Below, one piece after another: positions 1 through 9,500 of a stretch of DNA of 22,609 bases. Numbering within the stretch: the stretch's first letter is position 1; each line of letters begins with the position of its first letter. Below the pieces are notes generated by a model. The model saw nothing but the letters and a program-made list of their open reading frames with translations. It searched no databases and had not been told where the DNA came from. The stretch is from CAIODY01 sp041192505. Lineage in GTDB: Bacteria > Bacteroidota > Bacteroidia > Chitinophagales > CAIODY01. The stretch covers positions 1-22,609 of the forward strand of contig JBEEMV010000079.1 of the NCBI GenBank assembly GCA_041192505.1. Reading direction: 5' to 3'. The position numbers were made by a program, and so were the translations under genes.

Positions 1-1585
1 CTTCATCATTCATAAACTCACTTGTAAAATGAAAATGAATATCAGGATTATTTTTTCTTTCAGTATCTAAATACCAACTGCTTTGCGCCAGATAAACCAA
101 GCGTCCATCTTTATCATTGGCTAAAAATTGTGTTTTGAATTTACAAAACTCATCCAACTTATCTTGATTATCCGATGTTATCCAACAAGCTTTATAATAA
201 GGTAGCGTAACGAAACTAACCGTTGCGCCATACTCATGCAATAGGCGGTATTGAATTACTTCAAATTGCAATTCACCCACTGTGCCAATGATTTTTTTAT
301 GCCCCATATTTTGGGTAAACAATTGCGCCACACCTTCATCAGTTAATTGTTGTAATCCTTTTTCTAATTGCTTGGTTTTAAGAGGGTCTTTGTTTACCAC
401 TTCTTTAAATATTTCGGGTGAGAAGCTGGGAATGCCTGTGAACATTACGTTTTCGCCTTCGGTTAATGTATCACCAATTTTAAAATTGCCTGTATCAAAC
501 AATCCAACTACATCACCTGGGAAGGCATCATCCAACACATTTTTGCTTCGGGCCATAAAACTAAACGGACTGCTAAAGCGCACATCTTTATCTAATCGCA
601 CATGATGGAAGAATTTATTGCGTTCAAACTTGCCGCTGCACACACGAAGGAATGCAATTCTATCACGATGTCGTGGGTCAAGATTAGCATGAATTTTAAA
701 AATGAATCCTGTAAATTTATCTTCGTTGGGTGCTACTTCACGTTTGTCAGTTGGTCGAGCTAAAGGCTTAGGGGCTATTTGGATAAAGGTTTCCAGCAAT
801 TCACGTACACCAAAATTATTCATTGCACTGCCAAAAAAAACGGGTGCAATATGTCCGCCTAAATATTCTTCAACATCAAAATCATGATACACACCTTCAA
901 TCAATTCAACATCGCTGCGTAATTGATTAGCGTCTGTTTCGCCAACTTCTTTTTCTAAATTTTTATCCGATAAATTTTCAATCGTAATTTTTTCATCATC
1001 TTTTTGTTTGGCTTGAAACAATTGTAAAGTCTTATCATACAAATTATAAACGCCTTTGAAAGTGCTGCCCATATTGATTGGCCAGCTTAGCGGTCGAACT
1101 TTTATTTTCAATTTTGCTTCTAATTCATCCAATAAATCAAAAGCATTTTTTCCATCTCTATCCATTTTATTGATGAAAATAATTACAGGTGTATTACGCA
1201 TACGGCACACTTCCATCAATCTTTCAGTTTGCTCTTCCACACCTTTCACACAATCTACCACCAAGATAACAGAATCAACAGCAGTCAAGGTTCTATAAGT
1301 ATCTTCTGCAAAATCTTTATGCCCAGGGGTATCTAATAAATTTACATTTATGCCATTGTATTCAAAGCACATTACGGATGTAGCAACCGAAATACCACGT
1401 TGCTTTTCAATCTCCATAAAATCGCTGGTAGCATGTTTTTTAATCTTGTTCGATTTCACCGCACCAGCCACTTGAATGGCTCCACCAAACAAAAGAAATT
1501 TTTCTGTTAATGTTGTTTTACCAGCATCGGGGTGACTTATGATGGCGAATGTTCGGCGTTTACTAATTTCTTCGGCGTATTTCAA
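1..1585 (-). CDS. prfC: Peptide chain release factor 3 (3' end outside window)
   Basis: Translational GTPase that removes RF1/RF2 from the ribosome after peptide release. The translation has the G1 loop SHPDAGKTT (residues 17-25), the switch II DTPGHKDF (85-92) and the G4 NKMDRDG (from 139), then the RF3-specific second domain. About 528 codons lie in the window, close to the usual length of RF3 (529 in E. coli), so only a few C-terminal residues are missing. No ATG lies in frame between the upstream stop (a TAA about 60 bases before) and the conserved start of the protein. The TTG at 1585-1583 begins KYAEEISKRRTF at the place where homologues begin with Met, so I use it. Transcribed alone; its 3' neighbour is not visible. 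Confidence 0.95.
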   Translation of the reverse strand, partial: MKYAEEISKRRTFAIISHPDAGKTTLTEKFLLFGGAIQVAGAVKSNKIKKHATSDFMEIEKQRGISVATSVMCFEYNGINVNLLDTPGHKDFAEDTYRTLTAVDSVILVVDCVKGVEEQTERLMEVCRMRNTPVIIFINKMDRDGKNAFDLLDELEAKLKIKVRPLSWPINMGSTFKGVYNLYDKTLQLFQAKQKDDEKITIENLSDKNLEKEVGETDANQLRSDVELIEGVYHDFDVEEYLGGHIAPVFFGSAMNNFGVRELLETFIQIAPKPLARPTDKREVAPNEDKFTGFIFKIHANLDPRHRDRIAFLRVCSGKFERNKFFHHVRLDKDVRFSSPFSFMARSKNVLDDAFPGDVVGLFDTGNFKIGDTLTEGENVMFTGIPSFSPEIFKEVVNKDPLKTKQLEKGLQQLTDEGVAQLFTQNMGHKKIIGTVGELQFEVIQYRLLHEYGATVSFVTLPYYKACWITSDNQDKLDEFCKFKTQFLANDKDGRLVYLAQSSWYLDTERKNNPDIHFHFTSEFMNDE

Positions 1586-1696
1586 TTTTGTAAAATTTGG
1601 GATGCGAAGATAATCAGTATAGTAAGATTTTGATAAAGCATTTTAGCTTCTTTATTGTTTTATAAATTTTATAGATGAATTGAAAGTGGAAAACAA

Positions 1697-1927
1697 CTAT
1701 AACAAATTTACAAACCCAATTCTTAAACAGTCTATAAGTGATTCATAAGAATTAGGTCGATTTAAAACTATCATTGAATCTAAAAGGCTTATCGCTTTTT
1801 CTTTTGAAATTTTACCAGGTCGTGCATCGCCCCATCTTATTAATGAAGGTTCATTACTTGTAGTTTGAAAAGAGTACAACCCAATGCTAATGAAGAAGCT
1901 AATAAGTATGGGTATCAATAATTTCAT
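1697..1927 (-). CDS. Small exported or membrane-anchored hypothetical protein (76 aa)
   Basis: I do not recognise this protein. It starts with ATG and has a hydrophobic N-terminal stretch (residues 3-20) suitable as an uncleaved anchor or a signal peptide, followed by about 55 polar residues containing RWGDARPGKISKEKAISLLD. It begins 9 bases after the stop of ccmE and is probably the last gene of the thioredoxin-ccmE transcript. No Cys/His motif suggests haem or metal binding: there is one Cys, near the C-terminus. The good start codon, the tight spacing and the signal-like N-terminus support a real gene; the function is unknown. Confidence 0.55.
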   Translation of the reverse strand: MKLLIPILISFFISIGLYSFQTTSNEPSLIRWGDARPGKISKEKAISLLDSMIVLNRPNSYESLIDCLRIGFVNLL

Positions 1928-1936
1928 TCGTAAAAA

Positions 1937-2344
1937 TTAAACACCTTTTGCCTTAAACTCTTTCGAACCTTCTTTGGTATCAGTGTATTTGCTTGGGCAT
2001 TTTAACACCATTGATGTAGCATTAAATTCGGCGCCATTCATTTTTCCTGTTATTACAATTTGGTCGCTTTTTTGAAAATCTTGTGGTTCAATATCAGGAT
2101 AATTTACCCGAATACTTTCACCATTTTTATCTTTCATATAAAACACAAATTTGTTTGCATTTTCTAAAGCATTAAATTCTGTTGGATGGGCTTTATCTAA
2201 AGTACCTACAATATGAAATTGCGAATTTGGAATTTTTCGAGCCGATGCAAATGTTTCGTAACTACTAAAATCGCCTACCAATGTTACAATTACAGCAATG
2301 GTTACAGCAATTAAAATTAATCCTATTAAGTATGTTTTTTTCAT
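1937..2344 (-). CDS. ccmE: CcmE-like haem chaperone, CXXXY type
   Basis: Resembles CcmE, the periplasmic haem chaperone of system I cytochrome c maturation: an N-terminal membrane anchor (residues 4-23), then a small OB-fold domain with the family-like stretches FHIVGTLDKAH, FYMKD and IVITGKMNG. Classical CcmE binds haem covalently through His in an HXXXY motif. Here the matching place reads CPSKY (C116-Y120), the CXXXY variant known from some other bacteria and archaea. ATG at 2344 gives 135 residues and lies 4 bases after the thioredoxin stop. A TTG seven codons upstream would overlap the preceding gene, so I reject it. No other ccm gene is in view, so the haem role is inferred from the fold and motif. 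Confidence 0.82.
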   Translation of the reverse strand: MKKTYLIGLILIAVTIAVIVTLVGDFSSYETFASARKIPNSQFHIVGTLDKAHPTEFNALENANKFVFYMKDKNGESIRVNYPDIEPQDFQKSDQIVITGKMNGAEFNATSMVLKCPSKYTDTKEGSKEFKAKGV

Positions 2345-2348
2345 CAGT

Positions 2349-3143
2349 CTATTTTTTTTCTTCAAATATTTTTATCAAATCTTTTGCAGCTTTTGCTTTT
2401 TTCTTTTCGGTTGAATTGATATTTGCCACAGCAATTTTTTTCAACACTATATTTACTTCGCCAGCATATTTTTTTTCAAATTCTGCTTTGTTTTTAATCA
2501 TGTATTCCACTTCAGGTGCTGTAATATCAAATGAATAATTTTTTATCACATCAAAATTCATTTCATTGCTCCAGTCCTCTTTTTTTTGTTGGTTAAAATA
2601 TTCATTTACATATTTTGTGTAGTCCATTTTTTTCATTTGCATCAACAACATAATTGATATTAAATTATAACTTGATTTATTGCCAGCATTATATCTTGCT
2701 ATTAATGAATCTAAGTTAGCATCGGCACCCAAAGCTTGTTTTGCCAATTCAATAAATTTTGCAGGTGGCATGGCTCCCATTTCACGTTGCATTATTGCAC
2801 CATCATTTTTCATAAATAAAAATGTAGGATAGGCTTCTATTCTAAATTTTGGTGCATAGCTTGGTCCTTCGCCATGTTCCATATCCATTTTTAAATTGAT
2901 AAAATAATGATTAAAGAATTTGCCAACGGTATCATCCGTAAAAGTGTTGGCAGCCATCCATTTGCAAGGGCCACACCATGTGGTATAACAATCTACAAAC
3001 ACATGCTTATTTTCTTTTTTTGCTTTTTCTAACACTTCGGTAAATGGAATGTGTTCAATATGCATTCCTTTTTCGTGTTGCATTTGTGCTTTTGCTGTAA
3101 GCATTATAAAAGCCGAGGCAACTAAAATCAAAACTTTTTTCAT
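2349..3143 (-). CDS. Secreted thioredoxin-family protein
   Basis: An exported thiol-disulfide protein, probably periplasmic. The signal peptide runs to about residue 19 (LTAKA) with Gln as the first mature residue. A thioredoxin fold follows: VFVDCYTTWCGPC carries the CXXC site (C57, C60), and EAYPTF supplies the cis-Pro loop. About 130 further residues after the thioredoxin core are rich in Lys and Glu and match no domain I know; they may be a helical binding domain. The gene leads a short minus-strand cluster with ccmE. That fits a reductant supplying apocytochromes or CcmE, but the pairing alone does not prove it. ATG start; a 175-base gap separates it from the divergent ricT. Confidence 0.85.
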   Translation of the reverse strand: MKKVLILVASAFIMLTAKAQMQHEKGMHIEHIPFTEVLEKAKKENKHVFVDCYTTWCGPCKWMAANTFTDDTVGKFFNHYFINLKMDMEHGEGPSYAPKFRIEAYPTFLFMKNDGAIMQREMGAMPPAKFIELAKQALGADANLDSLIARYNAGNKSSYNLISIMLLMQMKKMDYTKYVNEYFNQQKKEDWSNEMNFDVIKNYSFDITAPEVEYMIKNKAEFEKKYAGEVNIVLKKIAVANINSTEKKKAKAAKDLIKIFEEKK

Positions 3144-3292
3144 GAATTAAATTTTTCTCAAAATTAAATAAACCACTTAACAAAAAACAAACATTTACTT
3201 TTTAATAAGAATTAAGTGTGGATTTGTATTTTTGAATTCGAAATACATTTTTGAAATTCATATTTCATTAAATTAGTTTTCGGTAATAATTT

Positions 3293-3300
3293 TTACTTTG
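3293..3300 (+). promoter_or_regulatory. Possible -7 box for ricT-gldH
   Basis: TTACTTTG matches the Bacteroidota -7 consensus TANNTTTG at seven of eight positions and lies 18 bases before the ricT ATG, a spacing also seen at 10707 and 12917. I found no clear -33 TTG at the right distance. Confidence 0.3.
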
Positions 3301-3318
3301 ATTTTTAAATATAAATAA

Positions 3319-4653
3319 ATGAGTTGCGGAAGTTGTAATACAAAACCAGGCGTTCCATCAGGGTGCGGCAGTCATGGCTCTTGTGCCAGTGGCAGTTGTA
3401 ATAAAATGAATACACATGATTGGCTTTCGAACGTTCCCATACCGGGCATTGATAGCCGATACCCAATAGCCGAAGTGGCTTTTAAAAATGGGCAACGAAA
3501 AGGTTATTACTATAATCATCATGCAGATATTCATACTGGCGATATGGTTTGTGTAGAATCGGTGGTGGGAATGGATATTGGCAAAATTACTTTAAGCGGA
3601 GAATTGGTAAGATTGCAATTAAAAAAATTAGAAAAAAACGAACGCCAAGTTGAGAAAAAAATTATCAGAATAGCTACTGATGATGAGATGAAACGCATGG
3701 GCGAATTTAGAAACAAAGAAAAAGAAAGTTTGATTAAAGCCCGAGCCATAGCCCGTACTTTAAAATTGGATATGAAGATTAGCGATGTTGAATATCAGGG
3801 CGATGGCAAACGTGCTATTTTTTATTATATAGCCGATGGCAGGGTTGATTTTAGAGAATTGATAAAAGTATATGCTCGTGAGTTTAATGTAAAGGTAGAG
3901 ATGAAACAAATTGGTGCAAGACAAGAAGCTGGCTTGATTGGCGGCTTTGGTTCTTGTGGCAGAGAGTTGTGTTGCAGCACATGGTTAACTGATTTTAAAA
4001 ATGTAAATATTAACGTAGCCCGTTATCAAAATCTATCCATCAATCAAGTAAAATTAAGTGGGCAATGTGGTAGATTAAAATGTTGTTTGAATTTTGAATT
4101 AGATACATACATTGAAGCTTTACGAGATTTTCCAAAACATGCTGATATTTTAAAAACCGAAAGAGGTGATGCATATTTAAACAAAACAGATATTTTTAAA
4201 TACTTGATGTGGTATAGTTATAAAGGAAGTACAAAAATTTATCCTTTAACGGTTGAGCAAGTAAATGAAATTTTAGAAAGAAATAAAAAAGGCGAAATGC
4301 CGCCAGATTTAGATAAAATTAAAGCTGACATTGCACCTAAAACACCTAAAGAAGATGTGTATATTGATGTGATTGGGCAAACATCGTTAAGCAGTTTGCG
4401 CCGAACAGAACAACGCAATAAAACTAAGAAAAAGAGCAGCAATACCAACAAGCCAAAGCCTGCACCACAAGGTGTACAAGGCAATACAGCAGCGCCGCAG
4501 CCACAAAAAAGCAATCAGCCACAAAGCAGAAACAATAATCAGCCAAGACCAAATCAACCACGAAATAATCAAGGCAATAAACCTGCGCCGCAGCCACAAA
4601 CACCAAAAGATAATTCAAATAATAAACCCAAACCAATTCAAATAAAAAAGTGA
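3319..4653 (+). CDS. ricT: PSP1-domain protein, RicT (YaaT) family
   Basis: Homologue of RicT/YaaT, a subunit of the iron-sulfur Ric complex that in Bacillus influences RNA processing and phosphorelay; its role in Bacteroidota is less clear. The PSP1 C-terminal domain covers about residues 60-265. It keeps the six cysteines GSCGRELCCS (C213, C218, C219) and SGQCGRLKCC (C250, C255, C256) expected to hold clusters. The N-terminus adds a Cys/Gly-rich stretch (C3, C6, C16, C22, C27). The last ~80 residues are a Pro/Gln/Asn/Lys-rich disordered tail, more variable than the rest. The stop codon overlaps the GTG start of gldH, so the two are cotranscribed and probably translationally coupled. The antisense ORFs over the tail are shadows of its repetitive codons. 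Confidence 0.93.
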   Translation: MSCGSCNTKPGVPSGCGSHGSCASGSCNKMNTHDWLSNVPIPGIDSRYPIAEVAFKNGQRKGYYYNHHADIHTGDMVCVESVVGMDIGKITLSGELVRLQLKKLEKNERQVEKKIIRIATDDEMKRMGEFRNKEKESLIKARAIARTLKLDMKISDVEYQGDGKRAIFYYIADGRVDFRELIKVYAREFNVKVEMKQIGARQEAGLIGGFGSCGRELCCSTWLTDFKNVNINVARYQNLSINQVKLSGQCGRLKCCLNFELDTYIEALRDFPKHADILKTERGDAYLNKTDIFKYLMWYSYKGSTKIYPLTVEQVNEILERNKKGEMPPDLDKIKADIAPKTPKEDVYIDVIGQTSLSSLRRTEQRNKTKKKSSNTNKPKPAPQGVQGNTAAPQPQKSNQPQSRNNNQPRPNQPRNNQGNKPAPQPQTPKDNSNNKPKPIQIKK

Positions 4654-5114
4654 TAAAAAGATTTTATGTAATTGTTAGTTGTGCTTTTTGTATTGCATTT
4701 GCAGGCTGCAATTTGAATCATGTATTCGAAAAAAATACCGAAGTGCCCGATTATAAATGGGATTATAAATTTATTCCCCAATTTAAAGTTGAATTAAACG
4801 ACACTTCATCATTTTATAATTTATATGTAAACATTAGGCATTTGGATGCTTATAGATATATGAATGTGTGGGTGCTGATTCATGCTAGCAGCCCCGATGG
4901 CAAACAACAAACCGAACGGGTTTCATTAAGCTTAGCAAAGCCCGACGGTAAATGGTTAGGCGAAGGAATGAATGGAGTGTGGATGGTAAGCGCATTAGCA
5001 AAAAAACGAATAAAATTTCAACATAAAGGCGAATATACATTTGCCATTGAACATGATATGAGAATTAATCCGTTAGAAGATGTGATGAATGTAGGATTAA
5101 AATTAGAAAAATGA
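4650..5114 (+). CDS. gldH: Gliding motility lipoprotein GldH
   Basis: Outer-envelope lipoprotein required for gliding in Flavobacterium, where Gld proteins are linked to the type IX secretion apparatus. The lipobox FAGC places the lipidated Cys at residue 20, after a short basic and hydrophobic leader. The mature part of about 135 residues carries family-like stretches such as YNLYVNIRH and the WVLIHASSPDG and GKWLGEGMNGVWM strands. The start is GTG at 4650-4652, overlapping the ricT TGA (GTGA); no upstream in-frame alternative gives a signal peptide. It is the last gene of the unit and is followed at once by a strong hairpin terminator. gldH presence does not prove gliding, since non-motile relatives also keep it. 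Confidence 0.9.
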   Translation: MIKRFYVIVSCAFCIAFAGCNLNHVFEKNTEVPDYKWDYKFIPQFKVELNDTSSFYNLYVNIRHLDAYRYMNVWVLIHASSPDGKQQTERVSLSLAKPDGKWLGEGMNGVWMVSALAKKRIKFQHKGEYTFAIEHDMRINPLEDVMNVGLKLEK

Positions 5115-5115
5115 G

Positions 5116-5152
5116 ATAAAAAAAGGAGACCGAAAATCGGTCTCCTTTTTTT
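5116..5152. terminator. Bidirectional intrinsic terminator between gldH and the T9SS cargo gene
   Basis: Perfect stem GGAGACCGA (5125-5133) with TCGGTCTCC (5137-5145) and a 3-base AAA loop, flanked by an A-run on the left and a T-run on the right that extend the stem. It works for both strands and sits in the 56-base gap between two convergent genes. Confidence 0.93.
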
Positions 5153-5170
5153 GTAGATTTAAGAATGGCT

Positions 5171-6472
5171 TTATTCTTTTACAAATGCTTTTAAAGTTTT
5201 ATTTCCTTTATCCGAAACTATTTGATAAAAATACATGCCCGATTGATGCATTGAAGTTGTAAATATTTTTTCGCCAGCAGCAATATTACCACTGTAAACA
5301 GTTTCAACCGTTTGTCCTAATGCATTTAATAAATTAATAGTAGCTGTATAATTATTTGCCGATACAATTTTCAAACTTGGTTTTTCATTTTGATTATAGA
5401 TAATTGAAGCGTCAAAAGTATTAGCAATATTATTTACACCACCAGCTATTACGGTTACGTTATGGCAAGTTGAATCGCAAAAATTATTTGTACCTGCATC
5501 AGTGTATAACGATAAACATACTTTGTAAGTTCCAGCAACTGCATATGTATAGTTTGGTATGCTAGAAAAATTAGGCGGTGTAACCCCATAATCAAATAAG
5601 AAAGAGTGGAAACCCCCAGTAGATGTATTTGAAAATGTTGCTGTTAAATTACTTGTGGTTTCGGTAAATGAAGCCATACAAGGTGCTGGCGAAATATTTT
5701 GCCATGAAGTATCAACCATAATATTATCAATATAAGCCGATGGCATATTAGCAGTAGGAATATTTAAACGAATAAATAAATTGCTGATGCTACCTGTAAA
5801 ATCAGGGTCGGCAGTATTGCCCATTACATCTGGTGTCATTGGTGGTGGGCCAGGAATAACTGGATCAACAAATAACATAACTTGGTCATCATTTACACCC
5901 GGTTTAAATTCATATACCAATACTAAAAGATGATTGTGTACATCAGTATATGATTGTGTTCCCCATACATCAGTACCATTTTCTTTTCTAACGCCAAACA
6001 CAATTGAACCAGCAACATATTTTACAAGTACTCTGGCAGCATGCGATGAATTGCTTGCACCTATTGTAATAAAATAATCACCAGTAGTATTTAAACGATG
6101 TTCGGTACCACCTTGATAAATAAATGCTAAATAAACTCTACCATTAGCAATTGGCGAAAAGCCATTACAATAACCACCTAAATTCGAAAAGGTAGAATCG
6201 AAATAGATACAATTTTGAGTGTTTTGAGAATTTGGAGCTGGATCTGGATCGTAATGCGCATTAAAAGCTGTATCTGGATATTCGTAATTGTTTTGATTGA
6301 TTACTAAATAATCTGTACCTGTTGAACACATCGACCAACTTGATTGATGATCTAATGTATCTGCAATTTGATAACTAGAGAAGGACTCAAGTAATAATGG
6401 TTGAACTTGGGCTTTGGAAAAACCAATAGCCAAAATTAAAATAAACGATGTAAGTAGAATTTTTTTAATCAT
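5171..6472 (-). CDS. Secreted protein with PKD-like domain and T9SS type A sorting tail
   Basis: Signal peptide to about residue 21 (GFSKA) with Gln at the new N-terminus. Residues ~30-260 form a beta-rich region, possibly a jelly-roll or concanavalin-like domain, that I cannot name. A PKD-like domain follows around 265-340 (FTETTSNLTATFSNTS, FDYG, YAVAGTYKVCLSLYTDAG). The last ~75 residues have the layout of a T9SS sorting domain: NALGQTVETVYSG, then GMYFYQIVSDKG and a basic end. The protein should therefore be carried across the outer membrane by type IX secretion and kept on or released from the surface. No catalytic motif is visible, so adhesion or binding is the simplest guess. Monocistronic, convergent with ricT-gldH. 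Confidence 0.85.
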   Translation of the reverse strand: MIKKILLTSFILILAIGFSKAQVQPLLLESFSSYQIADTLDHQSSWSMCSTGTDYLVINQNNYEYPDTAFNAHYDPDPAPNSQNTQNCIYFDSTFSNLGGYCNGFSPIANGRVYLAFIYQGGTEHRLNTTGDYFITIGASNSSHAARVLVKYVAGSIVFGVRKENGTDVWGTQSYTDVHNHLLVLVYEFKPGVNDDQVMLFVDPVIPGPPPMTPDVMGNTADPDFTGSISNLFIRLNIPTANMPSAYIDNIMVDTSWQNISPAPCMASFTETTSNLTATFSNTSTGGFHSFLFDYGVTPPNFSSIPNYTYAVAGTYKVCLSLYTDAGTNNFCDSTCHNVTVIAGGVNNIANTFDASIIYNQNEKPSLKIVSANNYTATINLLNALGQTVETVYSGNIAAGEKIFTTSMHQSGMYFYQIVSDKGNKTLKAFVKE

Positions 6473-6581
6473 AATATTTGGTATTTTATTAAAGTAAAAA
6501 TACAGATTTTTTTGAATAGATTTTTTTTAAAACGCTTAGTTATACCCAAGTAAAATTAAAGTTGTATATTTTTCAACATCG

Positions 6582-9500
6582 TTAATCTTCGAAAATAGAA
6601 GTATGTTGAATTAATTTTTTAAATAAATCTACAGGATCGAATGGTTTAAAAACAACATCAATAATACCCTGCTTTTTTAAATCTTCTTTATTAAAATTTA
6701 TAGCATCAGCCGTTAATGCAATAATAGGTATGCGTTGCCAAAAAATATTTTTACTTTTTCTAATTTCAATGGTAGTATCAATTCCATTCATTTCGGGCAT
6801 ATGCATATCCATTAATATAATATCATAATCGCTTGAACGCTTTGTTTTATCTATTGCTTCAAAGCCATTATTTGCTACATCAACATTCATTTTCCATTTA
6901 TCCAAAAATTTCATAATTACCATCTGATTAAACACATTGTCTTCAACCAATAGCACATTTAATCCTTCCAAAGTTCTTTTGGTATTTGCATTAATATTCC
7001 AATCATTATCCAAATTTGAAAGTTCTTCGGCTATTTTAAAATTAACATCAAAATAAAAAGTACTGCCAGTGCCGGGTTCACTTTCTACATAAATTTTACT
7101 ATTAAATAGGCTTACAATTTTTTTTGTAATTGATAACCCAAGCCCCGTTCCGCCATATCTTCGGCTAGTTTCAGCATCTGTTTGGCTAAACATATCAAAT
7201 ATTTTTGCTTGTTTTTCATTTGATATTCCAATGCCAGTATCAGTTACTTCAAATCTAATTACAACTTCAGAAGGCGATATTAATTCTCTTCGTTTTACAT
7301 TAATATTTATTTGCCCATAATTAGTAAATTTTAATGCATTGGTAATTAAATTATTCATTACCTGAAGTAACCTTACTGGATCGCCAATAATTGCAGCAGG
7401 TATTTTGGGGTCGATAATAGTGGTAAGTGTTAAATTTTTTTCATTGGCTTTGCCAATAAATGTTTGATGAATACCATTAATAATATGCGATAAATTGAAT
7501 GGTATTTTTTCTATTTTAAAATTGCCCGATTCAATTTTACTAAAATCTAAAATATCATTTACAAGTAGCATTAAATTTTCAGCAGAAAACTTTAATGTAT
7601 TTAAGTTTTCTGCTTGGCTTAATGTAGGATTATCAATCAATAATAAATTGGCTAATCCTATCACAGCATTTAATGGTGTTCGTATTTCGTGGCTGATGAT
7701 ACTGGCAAATTGCTGTTTTTCATTTGCTAATATTTCGGCTACATTTTTCTGCAATTTTAATTCTTCATGTTTTTGTTTTAAAAAATCTCTGTTCGATACT
7801 TCATCTGTAATATCTTCGCAAAGTATTAAAAACATAATATTTCCATCCACATCATAAGTTGCTTTTGCCGTTTCTTTTACCCAAATTATTTCGCCCGATT
7901 TTTTTATTTTTCGTAATTCCCATTGATTTAAATTTTCTTTTGATGTAAGCACATCTACTAAATGTTGTTGTGCTTTTGTTTTATCATCTTCATGAAATAC
8001 TTTTAATACATGTTGATGAATCAGTTCATCACGTGAATACCCTAAATGACTTAATCCAAAATTATTAACAGACAAAATAATGCCTTGGCTATCTACAATA
8101 AAATACATAATTGGATTATGCTCAAAAAACAAACGGAATCGGGCTTCGCTGGTTTGTAATGAAAGTTCTTCAATTCGTTTTTGAGTAATATCGGTAATTG
8201 TACCGATGTATTTTACCAACACATTATCCTCAATTATTGGTTTTGCTTTTAGTTCAATATATTTTGTAGCACCGCTTTTTAATTTTATTTTTCTAATGGC
8301 TTCAAATCCAGCTTTATTTTCAATATTCATTTTTAAAAAATCAGCCACTTTCTTTCTATCATCATCATATAAAAAACTTAAATACTCCTCAATAGTTAAT
8401 GAATTTTCAAAATCTGCTTCATAGATAAGTTTTAATTCGTCAGATACTTTTATTAAATTTTGTTGAATAAAATATTCCCACGTACCTGTGTTGCTAATAT
8501 TATTGGCTTGCGTTAATCGCTGTTCGTTTTCAATTAAGTTTTTTTCTAATTGTTTTTGCTCAGTTATATCTCTAAATGTGCCATTATATTTAATTAATTT
8601 TTCATTTTCAATATGTGGCAAACAAACTATTTCAACATATTTTATTTTGCCATTTTTTAATTTTATTTTTCTAATCTCTTTTACTGGTTGGTGCAATGCA
8701 ATATCTTTATTTATCCGCTTTCGTAATGCCGTAATATCATTATCTTGTACGTAGCTAAAATATTCATCGGCACTAATTTCTTCTGGCAAATCTTCTTCCA
8801 AAATTTTTTGAATGGGTTGCGAAAGCTTATACGTTTCAGTTGCTGGATAATATTCCATAATACCCATCTGTTGTAGCTCATTTGAAAGTTGCAATTGATA
8901 TTGTTTTTCAATCAACCCTAATTCAATTATTTTTTTTTCAGTTATATCTCTAATTGTTCCATAAATGCCAATGCATATATTGTTTTCCATTTTTCTTTTA
9001 CAAAAGCATTCAACATGTTTTGTTTTGCCATTTCGCAATTCAATTTTATATTCTACAGTTTCCCAATTTTCTTTTTTTACTGCATTTTCTATTTTGTTTA
9101 CAATCATGGCTCTATCATCCTTATGTATGTAGTTTATCATTTCCGATACATCTAATACTCTATGTATAGGCTCTTCTAATACATTCAAAAAAAAGCTAGG
9201 TTCATATATTACACTATTTGTTTTTAAATCTATTTCCCAATTTGTCATATTCAGTATTTGCATGGCATCGGCTATTCTATTATCTTTTTCTTGAATAGAT
9301 AATTCATACATTTTTCTTTCCGTTATATCTCGTATTGTACCATAAATAGCTACACACTCTCCGTTTGCAAATATTGGTTTTGCAAATACATCAACATATT
9401 TTTTTTTGCCATTTTTAAGCGATAAAATTCTTTCGAAATTTTGCCACTTATCTTCTTTAGTAATTTGATGAAGCTGAATAAGCGATGGCTCTATATCATC

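Noticed and set aside
2345..2365. Upstream TTG start for ccmE
   Set aside because: It would overlap the thioredoxin stop and put a highly basic extension before the membrane anchor; the ATG at 2344 fits better.
4239..4636. Antisense open frames over the end of ricT
   Set aside because: They are Leu/Ala/Cys/Trp-rich mirrors of the Gln/Pro/Asn/Lys codons of the disordered ricT tail.
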